In this document: in pieces, positions 1-9,943 of the stretch
Layout: every line of letters begins with the position of its first letter
Position numbering within the stretch: the stretch's first letter is position 1
Notes under the pieces: model-generated
The model's input: only the letters and a program-made list of their open reading frames with translations
Database searches by the model: none
Told to the model about the DNA's origin: nothing
Source of the DNA: Phycicoccus sp. Soil802
Lineage (GTDB): Bacteria > Actinomycetota > Actinomycetes > Actinomycetales > Dermatophilaceae
Assembly (NCBI RefSeq): GCF_001429605.1
Contig: NZ_LMSS01000007.1
Coordinates: 434,783-498,782 of the forward strand
Direction: 5' to 3'
Length of the DNA: 64,000 nucleotides
Made by a program: the position numbers and the translations under genes

Positions 1-1062
1 CACCAGAAGCTCGTCGAGGAGGCCCCGGCGCCGTTCCTGTCCGACGAGCAGAACGCCGAGCTGCGCCGCGCCTCCAAGGCCATCCTCACCGAGGCCGGCT
101 ACACCGGTGCCGGCACCTGCGAGTTCCTCGTCGGCCAGGACGGCACCATCTCCTTCCTCGAGGTCAACACCCGCCTGCAGGTCGAGCACCCGGTGACCGA
201 GGAGGTCACCGGCATCGACCTGGTGCGCGAGCAGTTCCGGATCGCGAACGGTGAGGCCCTCGGCTACGACGACCCCGCCCCGGTCGGCCACTCCTTCGAG
301 TTCCGGATCAACGGCGAGGACGCCGGCCGCGGCTTCCTGCCCGCCCCCGGCGTCGTCGCCGTGTTCGAGCCACCGTCGGGCCCGGGGGTCCGCCTCGACT
401 CCGGCGTCGTCGCCGGCGACGTCATCGGTGGCGCGTTCGACTCGATGCTGGCCAAGCTGATCGTGACCGGCCGCGACCGGCACCAGGCGCTCGAGCGGTC
501 CCGACGCGCGCTGGCGGAGTTCGTCGTCGACGGCATGCCGACCGTCCTGCCGTTCCACCGCGTCATCGTGTCCGACCCCGCGTTCGCCCCCGAGGGTGAC
601 AAGCCGTTCACGATCCACACCCGCTGGATCGAGACCGAGTTCGACAACCAGATCCCGCCCTACTCCGGCGTCGTGGCGCAGGCGCCCGAGGAGACCGGCG
701 AGCGCCAGAGCGTGGTCGTCGAGGTCGGCGGCAAGCGCCTCGAGGTCGTGCTCCCCGGCGGGCTCGCACTCGGCGGTGGCTCCAGCGCTGCGAAGAAGAA
801 GGCGCCCCGACGCTCCGGCGGGTCGAAGGCCGGTGCACCCGCCTCGGGCGACTCCCTCACCGCCCCCATGCAGGGCACCATCGTCAAGATCGCCGTCGAG
901 GAGGGCCAGCAGGTCGCCGCGGGTGAGCTGGTGGTCGTCCTCGAGGCGATGAAGATGGAGCAGCCGATCAACGCCCACAAGGCCGGCACCATCAGCCGCC
1001 TCGTGGCCGAGGTCGGCCAGACCGTCACCAACGGCGCAGTCATCGCCGAGATCAAGGACTGA
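1..1062 (+). CDS. Acetyl/propionyl-CoA carboxylase alpha subunit (biotin carboxylase + BCCP), 3' part
   Basis: Reading frame 1 is open from the first base to the stop at 1062 and gives the last 353 residues of an acyl-CoA carboxylase alpha chain; the 5' end lies outside the window. The biotin carboxylase signature [16 protein letters not shown] is encoded near 157-204, followed by the rest of the ATP-grasp and C-terminal biotin carboxylase domain. A linker rich in Lys, Ala and Gly then leads to a biotinyl domain with EAMKMEQPI near 945-970, whose Lys is the biotin attachment site. The family uses ATP and bicarbonate to carboxylate biotin, then a separate beta subunit transfers the carboxyl group to acetyl- or propionyl-CoA. 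Substrate choice is set by the beta subunit, which is not visible here. Family assignment is firm. Confidence 0.95.
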   Translation, partial: HQKLVEEAPAPFLSDEQNAELRRASKAILTEAGYTGAGTCEFLVGQDGTISFLEVNTRLQVEHPVTEEVTGIDLVREQFRIANGEALGYDDPAPVGHSFEFRINGEDAGRGFLPAPGVVAVFEPPSGPGVRLDSGVVAGDVIGGAFDSMLAKLIVTGRDRHQALERSRRALAEFVVDGMPTVLPFHRVIVSDPAFAPEGDKPFTIHTRWIETEFDNQIPPYSGVVAQAPEETGERQSVVVEVGGKRLEVVLPGGLALGGGSSAAKKKAPRRSGGSKAGAPASGDSLTAPMQGTIVKIAVEEGQQVAAGELVVVLEAMKMEQPINAHKAGTISRLVAEVGQTVTNGAVIAEIKD

Positions 1063-1116
1063 GGACCAGTCCCTCGTCGCACGCTCTATTCGTAGATGTG
1101 CACTCCGATCAACATG

Positions 1117-1130
1117 TTCGTACAGTCGAA
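1117..1130 (+). promoter_or_regulatory. Operator-like inverted repeat TTCG-N6-CGAA upstream of enoyl-CoA hydratase
   Basis: TTCGTACAGTCGAA is a perfect TTCG-N6-CGAA inverted repeat, 25 bp before the GTG start at 1156. The same element recurs at seven minus-strand promoters in this region. Unlike those, no convincing TTGAC -35 is visible at the expected distance here, so the promoter itself is uncertain. Confidence 0.55.
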
Positions 1131-1155
1131 ACGCTTTCAGGAAGAAGGAGGTCAC

Positions 1156-1938
1156 GTGGCTGTGAGTGGCAACGAGGTCCAGACGGCTCGACCGCTACCC
1201 CACGTCGCCATGGTGGTCATCGCGCGACCCCTGCGACGCAACGCGCTCAACCTCGAGATCAAGAGCCGAATCGCGGACTTGGTTGAGGAGCTGGACCGGG
1301 ATCCCAGCGTCCGAGCGATCATCATCACCGGAGGTTCTGAGGTCTTCGCGGCCGGGACCGACGTCGACGAGATGGTGAGCATGTCTCCGACAGACCACAC
1401 CCTCCGGGCCTCGGACCGCATGTTCACCACCATCCGTCAGTGCCAGACCGCGGTCATCGCGGCCGTGGAGGGCTTCGCGCTTGGCGGCGGTTGTGAGCTG
1501 GCGATGAGCTGTGACCTCATCGTGGCAGGCGCTGGGTCCCGGTTCGGTCAGCCTGAGATCAGGGTGGGGGTCATGCCGGGTGCCGGCGCGACGCAGCGGA
1601 TGGTGCGGGTCCTAGGCAAGTACCGCGCCCTTCGCCTGCTGCTGTTGGGGGACACGATCACCGGCGAGGAAGCACTGGCCATGGGGTTGGTGTCCGAAGT
1701 TGTCCCCGACGGGGACGCCGTACAGCGGGCACAAGAGCTAGCCAGTGCCATCGCGGAGCTGCCTCCCCTCGCCATCCGAGCCATCCTTGAAGTGGTCGAT
1801 GCGGGCGCTGACGTGCCGCTCGAGACGGCTCTGCTCCTGGAGCGGAAGGCCTTTCAGCTCCTGTTCGACTCTGAGGACCAGGTCGAGGGCATGCGTGCGT
1901 TCCTGGAGAAGCGACCCCCGGACTTCCTCGGTCGGTAG
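1156..1938 (+). CDS. Enoyl-CoA hydratase/isomerase (crotonase family)
   Basis: A 260-residue crotonase. The segment ALGGGCELAMSCDLIVAG holds the first catalytic Glu, and GQPEIRVGVMPGAGATQR the second, so both hydratase glutamates are present and water addition to 2-enoyl-CoA is plausible. The GTG at 1156 is preferred over the upstream in-frame start at 1096 because AAGGAGG lies 4 bp before it and homology starts just after. It is the only plus-strand catabolic gene at this end, convergent with the long minus-strand unit ending at 2000, and is preceded by one copy of the shared operator-like repeat. The exact acyl-CoA substrate cannot be read from sequence. Confidence 0.9.
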   Translation: MAVSGNEVQTARPLPHVAMVVIARPLRRNALNLEIKSRIADLVEELDRDPSVRAIIITGGSEVFAAGTDVDEMVSMSPTDHTLRASDRMFTTIRQCQTAVIAAVEGFALGGGCELAMSCDLIVAGAGSRFGQPEIRVGVMPGAGATQRMVRVLGKYRALRLLLLGDTITGEEALAMGLVSEVVPDGDAVQRAQELASAIAELPPLAIRAILEVVDAGADVPLETALLLERKAFQLLFDSEDQVEGMRAFLEKRPPDFLGR

Positions 1939-1999
1939 CCGATAGGGGTGAGTGGCTGCTGCTTCTGCCGATGTCCGGCGTTGCCGCGCCGAGGACAGT

Positions 2000-3484
2000 T
2001 CATTCGAGGTCGATGTACACGCACTTCTCGTAGAGGAAGGCGTCGATGTGAGCCGGACTTCCTTTGGTGCCATAGCCGCTCAACTTGGCGCCCGACATGC
2101 CGACCGCCGGATCCATCAACCCGTAGTTGTTGACCCACACCGTTCCCGCCCTGATGCCGTGAACCATGCGCATGGCGGTGGAGAGTTTCGTGGTCCATAC
2201 GCCCCCAGCCAGGCCGTACTCTGTGTCGTTCGCCAAGCGGAGCGCCTCGTCCTCGTCATCGAAGGGGAGCACAGCGATGACCGGTCCGAAGACCTCCTCT
2301 CGAGCGATCGTCATGTCGGACGTCACGGCGGAGACGACGGTGGGTTCGACGAAGAAGCCGCGGGCGAGGTCGCCGAGGAGCCGCCGCCCTCCTGCCGCCA
2401 CCGTCGCACCCTGCGGCACAGCGCCGTTGACATAGCCCATCACCCGGTCCAGCTGCTGCTGGGATACGACCGGTCCCAGGTCGACCTCTGGATCCATGCC
2501 GTTGCCGACCCGAAGCCCGCTCGCAAATGTCGACAGGCGGTCCACCACCTCGTCATGGATGCTCCGTTGCACCAACAGCCGCGAGCCTGCGACGCACAAC
2601 TGCCCGCTGTTGGAGAACACGGACATGGCCGCGCTGGGCACTGCGCGGTCCAGGTCGGCATCGGCAAACACGACATCCGGAGACTTGCCGCCGAGCTCCA
2701 CCTGCACTCGCTTCATGTTGCTCGCGGACGCCGCCACGATCCGCCTACCCGTTGCGGCCGAACCGGTGAACATGATTCGGTCGACGTCGGGGTGGGCCGC
2801 CAAGGCGGCACCGGCAGTCGGACCAAAACCCGTGACGACGTTGACCACTCCGTCAGGGAGTCCTGCGTCACGCAGCAGCTCGACCATGTAGAGGACCGAC
2901 AGTGAAGCGACCTCTCCGGGCTTCAGGACTGCCGTACAGCCGGACGCGATGACACCGCAGACGGTCCACCACTCCCCGATCAGGGGGTTGTTCCAGGCCA
3001 GTACGGCACCGACGACGCCCAAGGGCGCCTTGAGCGTCATGGTCATGACCGCGCCCGGCAGGCTGTTGGGCAGGGTCTCGCCCGCGACGTTCGTTGTCTG
3101 GCCCGCGTAGTAGGCGATGATCTGCAGCACCGTCGACTTCAGCCCCAGCGTTCGGGTGATGGGCGCGCCGAGGTCGAGCGTTTCGAGGGTCGCCATCTCC
3201 TCGAAGCGCTGGTCCACGAGCTCGTGAACTCGCATCAGCAGCGTCTGCCTGTCGTAGGGCGTCCAGCGCGACCACGTCCCCTCGAACGCCACGCGTGCCG
3301 CGCGTACAGCCCGGTCGACGTCAGCTGTCTCGCCCTGGGCCAGCTGGCCGAGGACCAGGCCGGAAGCAGGGTCCAGTGTGTCGAAAACCTTCTCCGCCTG
3401 CGCCTCGACCGACCGCCCGTCGATCCAGAGGCCCATGGGCCCCTTGATGAACGGGTGAACGGGGGTGACGGCGAGATCGGTCAT
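2000..3484 (-). CDS. NAD(P)-dependent aldehyde dehydrogenase
   Basis: About 494 residues, full length for the ALDH superfamily. Visible motifs are the general-base Glu in VELGGKSPDVVFADAD, the catalytic Cys in SNSGQLCVAGSRLLV, and the C-terminal EEVFGPVIAV segment. The ATG at 3484 (GAAGGG 7 bp upstream) is preferred; an in-frame GTG at 3523 would add 13 residues. It is the last gene of the minus-strand unit running from 16662, a few bases after another ALDH. It would oxidise an aldehyde intermediate to the acid; which one is unknown. Confidence 0.9.
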   Translation of the reverse strand: MTDLAVTPVHPFIKGPMGLWIDGRSVEAQAEKVFDTLDPASGLVLGQLAQGETADVDRAVRAARVAFEGTWSRWTPYDRQTLLMRVHELVDQRFEEMATLETLDLGAPITRTLGLKSTVLQIIAYYAGQTTNVAGETLPNSLPGAVMTMTLKAPLGVVGAVLAWNNPLIGEWWTVCGVIASGCTAVLKPGEVASLSVLYMVELLRDAGLPDGVVNVVTGFGPTAGAALAAHPDVDRIMFTGSAATGRRIVAASASNMKRVQVELGGKSPDVVFADADLDRAVPSAAMSVFSNSGQLCVAGSRLLVQRSIHDEVVDRLSTFASGLRVGNGMDPEVDLGPVVSQQQLDRVMGYVNGAVPQGATVAAGGRRLLGDLARGFFVEPTVVSAVTSDMTIAREEVFGPVIAVLPFDDEDEALRLANDTEYGLAGGVWTTKLSTAMRMVHGIRAGTVWVNNYGLMDPAVGMSGAKLSGYGTKGSPAHIDAFLYEKCVYIDLE

Positions 3485-3529
3485 GCCGTGGCCCTTCGGT
3501 GCTTGTGCCGACGAGGCGGCCACACGTCC

Positions 3530-5029
3530 TCAGCTGCCATGAGCCAGCGGTGGTGGGTCATCGAAGATCATGGTTTTGGTCTCGAGGAAGGGCAGGAGGC
3601 CCTCGACACCACCCTCGCGACCGACACCGGACTGCTTGAAACCACCGAAGGCGATCCCGAAGTCGGTCCGAAAGGCGTTGTGTCCGACGGTTCCCGAACG
3701 CAGCTGGCGGCCAACGTCGTATGCCCGACCCACGTCTGTCGTGAAGACAGAGGCGTTGAGGCCGTATGGGGTGTCGTTCGCGATCGCGACCGCGTCCCTG
3801 TCGTCCGTCGCCGGTATGACGCTGACGACAGGACCGAAGATCTCTTCCCGCGCGATGCGCATGGAGTTGTCGACGTCAGCGAAGACGGTGGGTTCGATGT
3901 AGGCCCCCGCCCGGACATGGGCTGGCCGACCGCCGCCCGTGGCCAGTCTCGCGCCTTGCTCGCGGCCCGACGCGATGAATGACTCCACTCGCTCGCGCTG
4001 GTGGGGTCCGGCCAATGGCCCCATCTGGGACTGAGGATCGAACGGATCGCCCAGCCGGATGCTGGAGTAGGCGTCGGCCAGGGCGTCGACGAGCGCGTCG
4101 TGGCGGCGCCGGCTGACCACGATCCGGGTCAAGGAGGAGCAGACCTGACCGGTGTTGAAACAACCGCCCGCCGTGAGCGCACGGGCAGTGGTTGTCAGGT
4201 CGGCGTCGTCCAGGACCACGGCAGCAGACTTCCCCCCGAGCTCCAAGGTGAATCGCGCGATCCGATCGCCGCAGATGGTCGCAATACGTCTGCCGACAGC
4301 AGTCGACCCGGTGAACGTGATCTTGTCCACTCGTGGGTCGCTGACCAGGAGCTCAGACACCTCGCGGTCGGCTGGCACGATGTTCACGACGCCGGGGGGA
4401 AGCCCGACGCCCTCGAGGATCTGCCCGAAGACGTGCGCTTCTCCCGACGCCTGAGGTGCCGGTTTGAGGACGACGGTACAACCTGCGAGCAACGCCGGTG
4501 CCACCTTGTAGGTGATCTGGGCCAACGGCCCGTTCCACGCCGCGATGGCGCCGACGACACCGACCGGTTCCCTCACCAGGAGGCCGAAGCTTCCCCCGGC
4601 AGTCGGGGACCGCGGCTCTTCGAAGGCAAACGTCTCAGCAAGGTCGGCGTAGTAGGTCCAGGCATCGGCGTACTCGGCGGTCGCGCTCTTCGCGTCCGAG
4701 TACAGCACTCCGGACTCACGCGGCCACAGCTGGCTCAGGTCCTCGGCTCGTTCGCGGATCCCCAGAGCAATCCTTCGCAGGACACCGGCGCGCTCCAGGG
4801 CGGTCATGCGAGGCCACGGTCCGGCGTCGAACGCGACGCGGGCCGCGGAGATGGCCCGCGACATGTCCTCGGCATTGGCGAGGGCGACGGAGAACAGCTC
4901 CTCACCCGTGGTGGCGTCGACCACGGGCTCCCGCGCGGAGGAGGACGGCCGTACCCACTTCCCGTCGATGAACAATGAGCCGACGGTCGTCAGGACGTCG
5001 ATGACGGGGCTTGCCGTGTCAGCCGCCAT
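3530..5029 (-). CDS. Aldehyde dehydrogenase
   Basis: 499 residues with the complete ALDH fold. It carries TLELGGKSAAVVLDDADL with the general base, NTGQVCSSLTRIVV with the nucleophilic Cys, and EEIFGPVVSVIPA. The ATG at 5029 has GGAG upstream, and the 5' end overlaps the stop of the CoA ligase gene by 11 bp, implying translational coupling. It is clearly different in sequence from the ALDH just downstream, so the two are not a recent tandem duplication. An aldehyde oxidation step is inferred; substrate unknown. Confidence 0.9.
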   Translation of the reverse strand: MAADTASPVIDVLTTVGSLFIDGKWVRPSSSAREPVVDATTGEELFSVALANAEDMSRAISAARVAFDAGPWPRMTALERAGVLRRIALGIRERAEDLSQLWPRESGVLYSDAKSATAEYADAWTYYADLAETFAFEEPRSPTAGGSFGLLVREPVGVVGAIAAWNGPLAQITYKVAPALLAGCTVVLKPAPQASGEAHVFGQILEGVGLPPGVVNIVPADREVSELLVSDPRVDKITFTGSTAVGRRIATICGDRIARFTLELGGKSAAVVLDDADLTTTARALTAGGCFNTGQVCSSLTRIVVSRRRHDALVDALADAYSSIRLGDPFDPQSQMGPLAGPHQRERVESFIASGREQGARLATGGGRPAHVRAGAYIEPTVFADVDNSMRIAREEIFGPVVSVIPATDDRDAVAIANDTPYGLNASVFTTDVGRAYDVGRQLRSGTVGHNAFRTDFGIAFGGFKQSGVGREGGVEGLLPFLETKTMIFDDPPPLAHGS

Positions 5030-7241
5030 GGTGAGCTCCCATCTCCTCGCGCCGCGCAGCGCCCTGGCTGGTCGCCTGCCAGCCGGTGGCGTCTGGTGGG
5101 GTAGGCCCAGTCTTGCTGGGTGATCCCGGCGACGATGCTCGCGCCGCGAGCACCACGAGCCCGTCCACAGCCACCACCCCCCGTCCCTCTTCCCGGACCA
5201 GAAGTGGGTTCACTTCAGCCTCCACGATGTCGAGGTCCTGCACGGAGGCGAGCTGTGACATGGCGGCCACCGCGTCAGCCAGGGCTCGCTTGTCCCCTCG
5301 GGGCAAGCCGCGGAACCCCGACAGCACGGCGAGTCCCTGCACCTCGTCGATCATCGCCATGGCATCGTCCGGCCCCACGGGAGCCATGCGTACCGCGAAG
5401 TCCTGGTAGATCTCTGCGAGCACCCCTCCCACCCCCAGCACGACCACCGGGCCGAGCTGCGGGTCACGCCGATAGCCCAGGATCACCTCGGCGACGCCAG
5501 CTTCCTGCTGTTGCACGAGGATGCCGTCGATGCGTGCGCCCGGATGGCGTGCCAGGACCCGATCGAGGATGTCGGTCGCCGCCGATTGGAGGGCCTTGGC
5601 GTCGTCGATGCCCAGCACGACGCCACCGGCGTCAGTCTTGTGGGGCACATCTGCCGAGAGGACCTTGGCCACCACCGGAAAGGCCAGAGGGGCCTCCTCA
5701 TCGGGTCGCGTGATCACCACGGAGGGTGCGGTGGCGATACCGAGCGCCGAGAAGACTGCGCTCGAGTCGCGCTCGTTCAGGCTGCCGGCGTGGGCTGAGG
5801 CGAGGCTTGCGCGCACCGACTCCAGGTCGCCACTGCGCGCTACGTCGGACGGGGGCGACCAACTGGCCCACGCGCGGATCGAGTCGACACATGACTCGGG
5901 CGTCCGGTACCCGGCGACACCGCTGCCGTTCAGCCGACGCAGTGACTCGTCGGCGTGCGGGGCGATGAACATCGCCAAAGGCTTGCCGTGGCGGTCGGCG
6001 TTGACCACGGGCTCGACCGTGATCTCGGGTTGGAACTGGGCAGAGCTGCCGGCTATCGCCAGCACCAGGTCGCAGTGGTCAGAGGCAAGGAGCTCCTGGA
6101 GAACGGGGCCATAGACCTCCGCACGCGTTCCAGCGTGCGTGAGGTCAGTGACACGCGCGTCGCTGATCGAGATGCCCTGGGCATGGAGGTTCGCGATCAC
6201 CGACTCCGATGGCGGAACCACGTCCACGCCCACGGATCCGAGCCGGTCGACCACGATGCCAGCCCCGCCGCCGGTCGTTGACATGACAGCCACCCGGTGG
6301 CGGGTTGCCGGTCGCTGGCCCACGAGCAGCGGAGGAAGCTCGAAGAGAGCTTCCAGGTTGTCCACCCGGAGAATGCCGTTCGCGTGGAAGTAGGCGTCCA
6401 TCACCTCGTCCGAGCCAACCATGGCGCCCGTGTGTGACGCGGCCATGTCCCGGCCCAGCTCGGAGCGGCCCAGCTTGTATGCGATGACCGGCTTGCCGGC
6501 CGACGCCGCTCGCTTGGCAGCACTCGCCAGCCGTGAGGCGTCGCGGACGCTCTCGATGAACAGCAACACGGCGCCTGTGCTGTCGTCGTCCACGAGCAGG
6601 TCGACGAGCTCTCCGACCCCGAGGTCCGCCTCGTTCCCGATGGAGACGATGCGAGAAAAGCCCACTCCCCGACCCAGCCCCCGCGACACCAGGCCACCGG
6701 TCATGCTGCCCGACTGCGAGATGATCGCCAAGGGACCAGCTGTGATCTCCAGTCGCTCGATGGCCGAGTTGACCGAGAGCGCGCACGACGGCTGAGTGCT
6801 GTAGATCCCACTGCAGTTCGGGCCGAGAAGACGGACGCCGCCAGCGCGGGCGATGTCAACCAGCTCGTCCTGGCGCCGACGTCCTTCCGGACCGACCTCC
6901 GCGAACCCATCCGTGTAGACGGTGGCAACCGATACGTTGCGTGCGACGCAATCCTCGACGGCGCGCGCCACAGCGTCGACCGGCACCATGATGAAGGCGT
7001 GGTCGATCTGACCAGGCGCCTCGAGGAGCGAGGGGTACGCGCGATCGCCGAAGACGTGGTCCCGCCGCGGGTTGATCGGGAGGATCGTCCCGGTGAAGCC
7101 GTGTGACCGGAGCATGCGCTGGGGTCGGGAGGTATTCTTCGCCGCGTCACTGGAGGCGCCCACGAGGGCGATCGTCTTCGGCGCGAACAGGGCGTCGAAC
7201 AGCAAATTGTCCTGGGCCGTCACTGTGTCGGAACCTTCCAC
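5019..7241 (-). CDS. ADP-forming acyl-CoA synthetase (acetate-CoA ligase family), fused alpha-beta
   Basis: 740 residues. The N-terminal half is a CoA-binding Rossmann domain (APKTIALVGASSD) followed by the succinyl-CoA-ligase-like domain with GPNCSGIYST and SQSGSMTGG. The C-terminal part is an ATP-grasp domain, with VVAKVLSADVPHKTDAGGV, GILVQQQEAGVAEVILGY and EAEVNPLLV. This layout is typical of NDP-forming CoA ligases, which activate a carboxylic acid to its CoA thioester with ATP giving ADP and phosphate. In this operon it is the likely entry step that turns an acid made by the ALDHs into a beta-oxidation substrate. GTG at 7241 is used as start; another GTG at 7223 is possible. Confidence 0.88.
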   Translation of the reverse strand: MEGSDTVTAQDNLLFDALFAPKTIALVGASSDAAKNTSRPQRMLRSHGFTGTILPINPRRDHVFGDRAYPSLLEAPGQIDHAFIMVPVDAVARAVEDCVARNVSVATVYTDGFAEVGPEGRRRQDELVDIARAGGVRLLGPNCSGIYSTQPSCALSVNSAIERLEITAGPLAIISQSGSMTGGLVSRGLGRGVGFSRIVSIGNEADLGVGELVDLLVDDDSTGAVLLFIESVRDASRLASAAKRAASAGKPVIAYKLGRSELGRDMAASHTGAMVGSDEVMDAYFHANGILRVDNLEALFELPPLLVGQRPATRHRVAVMSTTGGGAGIVVDRLGSVGVDVVPPSESVIANLHAQGISISDARVTDLTHAGTRAEVYGPVLQELLASDHCDLVLAIAGSSAQFQPEITVEPVVNADRHGKPLAMFIAPHADESLRRLNGSGVAGYRTPESCVDSIRAWASWSPPSDVARSGDLESVRASLASAHAGSLNERDSSAVFSALGIATAPSVVITRPDEEAPLAFPVVAKVLSADVPHKTDAGGVVLGIDDAKALQSAATDILDRVLARHPGARIDGILVQQQEAGVAEVILGYRRDPQLGPVVVLGVGGVLAEIYQDFAVRMAPVGPDDAMAMIDEVQGLAVLSGFRGLPRGDKRALADAVAAMSQLASVQDLDIVEAEVNPLLVREEGRGVVAVDGLVVLAARASSPGSPSKTGPTPPDATGWQATSQGAARREEMGAHHGG

Positions 7242-7275
7242 TCTGACCGGGCAGGTGGTAGTTGGGTGTGCACCG

Positions 7276-8427
7276 TCACCGCCCGGGACGCTGGGAGAAC
7301 CGGCGATTGAAGATGGACTCCGCGATCCGGTTGAGAAGCATCTCGATCGTGCCGCCCGCGATCATCCAGCCGCGGGTGCGCCGGAGGCAGTACTCCACGA
7401 GGGTCTCGTCGCTGTACCCCGTGCCTCCCATCACCTGGAGGGACTCGTTAGCGACATCGAAGCCCACCCGATTGCACATGACCTTGGCGATGGCGGTCTC
7501 TTCCGGCGAAGGAAAACCGTTGTCCGCATTGACCGCCGCCCGGTACAGCAGCAGCTGGGCCGCGTCGAGCTTGATCTTCATGTCAGCGAACTTCCACTGC
7601 AGCCCTTGGAACTCTGCCAGCGGACGCCCGAACTGATGGCGGGTCAACGCGTGCTCTCGGGCCAGGTCGTAGGCGTACCGACCGAGCGCCAGAGACCGGG
7701 CGCTGTTGCCGATCCGCTCCACGTTGAATCCGCCCATCTGGTCCTTGAATCCGCCCGGACCGAGCAGCACGTTCTCGGCTGGCACGTAGACATCATCGAA
7801 GAACAAGGGATTCCACTCCTCGCCCCCGAGGAAGCGGGCCGGGGCACCGAAACTGAAGCCGTCGGTGCCACGCTCGACAAGCACGGACCCGATGCCGTCC
7901 ACGCCGGGGCCGAACCGGACGTAGACGAGGAAGACGGAGGCATGGAGCCCGTGGGTCGTGAAGATCTTGGAACCATTGATACGGAAGCCATTCCCGTCCG
8001 GCTTCGCCGTCGTTGTCAGATCTGTCATCGCGGACCCGGCGTCCGGCTCCGTCATCGCCACGCAGATCAGCCCTTCCCCACGGAGCAAAGGGGCCAGATA
8101 GCGCTCCTTCTGGTCGTCCGTCCCGAACTGGGCCAAAACACGCAAGGCGCCGAAGTTGCCGGCTTGGACCACGTCCGCACTCCGCGGGCATTCAGCGGCG
8201 ATCTGCTCGATGGCGATCACCGCGTCCATGAGGGACCCGCCAGAGCCACCGTCGGCCTCGTCCACGGTGATGCCGATGAGCCCCAGCTTCGCCATCCGGG
8301 TCGCCACGTCAAGGGGATAGTCCCCCGAGTGCGCACGCTCGAGCGCGCCGTCCGCGAGCTCGCGTCGGGCAAAGTCGCGCACCGACGCACGGAACGCCTT
8401 CTGTTCGGGCGTGAAGTCAAACTCCAT
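7276..8427 (-). CDS. Acyl-CoA dehydrogenase
   Basis: 383 residues, usual length. The family signature VAMTEPDAGSAMTDLTTTA, the flavin-binding stretch INGSKIFTTHG and the C-terminal AGGTIEMLLNRIAESIF are all present; the Glu in the last motif is in the place expected for the catalytic base. It is an FAD flavoprotein that desaturates an acyl-CoA and passes electrons to ETF. It lies 34 bp ahead of the CoA ligase in the same direction, which fits sequential activation and desaturation. Chain-length or branching preference cannot be told. Confidence 0.92.
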   Translation of the reverse strand: MEFDFTPEQKAFRASVRDFARRELADGALERAHSGDYPLDVATRMAKLGLIGITVDEADGGSGGSLMDAVIAIEQIAAECPRSADVVQAGNFGALRVLAQFGTDDQKERYLAPLLRGEGLICVAMTEPDAGSAMTDLTTTAKPDGNGFRINGSKIFTTHGLHASVFLVYVRFGPGVDGIGSVLVERGTDGFSFGAPARFLGGEEWNPLFFDDVYVPAENVLLGPGGFKDQMGGFNVERIGNSARSLALGRYAYDLAREHALTRHQFGRPLAEFQGLQWKFADMKIKLDAAQLLLYRAAVNADNGFPSPEETAIAKVMCNRVGFDVANESLQVMGGTGYSDETLVEYCLRRTRGWMIAGGTIEMLLNRIAESIFNRRFSQRPGR

Positions 8428-8463
8428 GGCAATCGCTCTCTCTGATGGTTGGCTCGTTGGCGG

Positions 8464-9087
8464 TCAGTGGGACGAAGAGTCGGCGGGGCGGACCCGGGCA
8501 AAGTCGTCGGACGCCAGGAAATCCGCCCGTGTGGCGTACCTGCGCAGGTGTCGTGTTCCGTCCCAGTCGCGGGCGAGCTCCTCGATCACCGACATGTAGG
8601 AGTGCCGGAAGGGCGTCATAGGCACTACGGCGACCACCACGCCGACAGAGGCGGGGCTCTCGTAGTAGCTCGCGTTCTTGGTGCCGTCGGGGAGGTGGAT
8701 CGTGCTGAGCTCGACGAATCCCGCGGACTCGAGGGCCCGGCAGGAGGCGGCGTAGTCCTCCGGCCAGAACTCGAGGTGCTGCACGCCTTCACGCCCCGCG
8801 TCGAGGAACTCTCGATACGGGGAAGGCGCATCGTTCGACTGGCTGATGAGCTCGAACTGCGTCTCCCCGGAGTAAGTGAGGGCCAGGGACATCTGCACGT
8901 CACTGCGACGTCCACGGTGAATGAAGGTGCGATCCTCGAGGGCATCCTCGATCAAGATCCAGGGACCCACCCCCAGATGCTCGGACCACAGCCGCGCCGC
9001 GGCCTCGAGGTCGTGGACGACCATGCTGACCTGGATGCGGCGTCCGAGCAGATCGGGAAGTCCGTTTCCGGTGGTGTTCGTGGTCAT
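8464..9087 (-). CDS. VOC (glyoxalase/epimerase-like) family protein
   Basis: 207 residues. The first segment, QVSMVVHDLEAAARLWSEHL, is the typical start of a vicinal-oxygen-chelate half. A second half carries GVQHLEFWPEDY and a Glu/His pattern consistent with metal binding, resembling the glyoxalase_4 / methylmalonyl-CoA epimerase-like branch. The ATG at 9087 is chosen because AGGAAGAG lies 8 bp upstream and homology begins there; the open frame extends further upstream. It could be an epimerase, isomerase or lyase acting on a pathway intermediate. Function beyond the fold is not known. Confidence 0.8.
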   Translation of the reverse strand: MTTNTTGNGLPDLLGRRIQVSMVVHDLEAAARLWSEHLGVGPWILIEDALEDRTFIHRGRRSDVQMSLALTYSGETQFELISQSNDAPSPYREFLDAGREGVQHLEFWPEDYAASCRALESAGFVELSTIHLPDGTKNASYYESPASVGVVVAVVPMTPFRHSYMSVIEELARDWDGTRHLRRYATRADFLASDDFARVRPADSSSH

Positions 9088-9127
9088 GGTTGGTTCTCTT
9101 CCTGGGAGGTGAGCCGAATGGCGTGCA

Positions 9128-9943
9128 TCACTGGGTCGACCACTGCGGTGGACGCTTCTCCACGAATGCCGCCACACCCTCACGCATCTCGGCGCTCGAC
9201 AAGGCGGCGCTCATGGCTTCTTCCGAGAGGCGCCATCCACTGGGAGAGTCCAAACCCAGGGCAGCTCTCATCACCCGTCGGCTTGCGCGCACAGCGCTCG
9301 GGGCGTTGGCGGCGATCTCCTCGGCGAGGAGCATCGCGGCGTCGAGAGCCGTGCCCGGCTCTGTGACCCGGTTGACCAGCCCGAGATGGTGCGCCCGGTC
9401 GGCATCGACGGGCTCACCGGTCAGGACCATCTCCATGGCGATGTTGAGCGGCAGGCGACTAGGTAGCCTGAACAGCCCGCCGGCGGCCGCCACCAGCCCT
9501 CGCTTGACCTCCGGAATACTGAAGGTAGCTGCGGTGGAGGCAACCACCAGGTCACAGGCGAGGCAGATCTCGGCTCCACCGGCCATGGCCGGACCGTCCA
9601 CGGCAGCAATGACTGGCTTCGTCCTGTCGCGGGCAACGAAGCCGGCAAACCCGCCTCGGGCTGTCCGCAACTGGTCCCGGCGTCCTGCACCGATCTCCTT
9701 GAGGTCGGCGCCGGCGCAGAACACAGGGGGCGTGGCGGTCAGGACTCCGACCCAGACCCCGTCGTCGGCCTCAAGCCGGTCGACAGCGGCCTCGAGGCCC
9801 TTGGCGACGGCCGCATTGATGGCGTTCCGGGCCTGAGGCCGGTTGATCGTGATGACGGCGACGCGGCCGCGCACCTCGAACTCGACCTCGGCTCCGGACT
9901 CACCGGTCGTCAGCCGCGCCGTTTGGCGTAGGGGCGCGGTCAT
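9128..9943 (-). CDS. Enoyl-CoA hydratase/isomerase (crotonase family)
   Basis: 271 residues. VAVITINRPQARNAINAAV is the family N-terminus, AMAGGAEICLACDLVVAS contains the first catalytic Glu position and SIPEVKRGLVAAAGG the second. The start ATG overlaps the stop of the upstream SDR gene (ATGA), so the two are translationally coupled, which suggests consecutive hydration and hydroxyacyl-CoA oxidation. It is a second, divergent crotonase besides the one at 1156. The extended N-terminus (about 25 residues before the core fold) is unremarkable. Confidence 0.9.
   Translation of the reverse strand: MTAPLRQTARLTTGESGAEVEFEVRGRVAVITINRPQARNAINAAVAKGLEAAVDRLEADDGVWVGVLTATPPVFCAGADLKEIGAGRRDQLRTARGGFAGFVARDRTKPVIAAVDGPAMAGGAEICLACDLVVASTAATFSIPEVKRGLVAAAGGLFRLPSRLPLNIAMEMVLTGEPVDADRAHHLGLVNRVTEPGTALDAAMLLAEEIAANAPSAVRASRRVMRAALGLDSPSGWRLSEEAMSAALSSAEMREGVAAFVEKRPPQWSTQ

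Noticed and set aside
1063-1155. Left attachment site matching the tRNA-Tyr 3' end
   Set aside because: No copy of the tRNA T-arm/acceptor sequence is visible here or elsewhere in the left part of the window.
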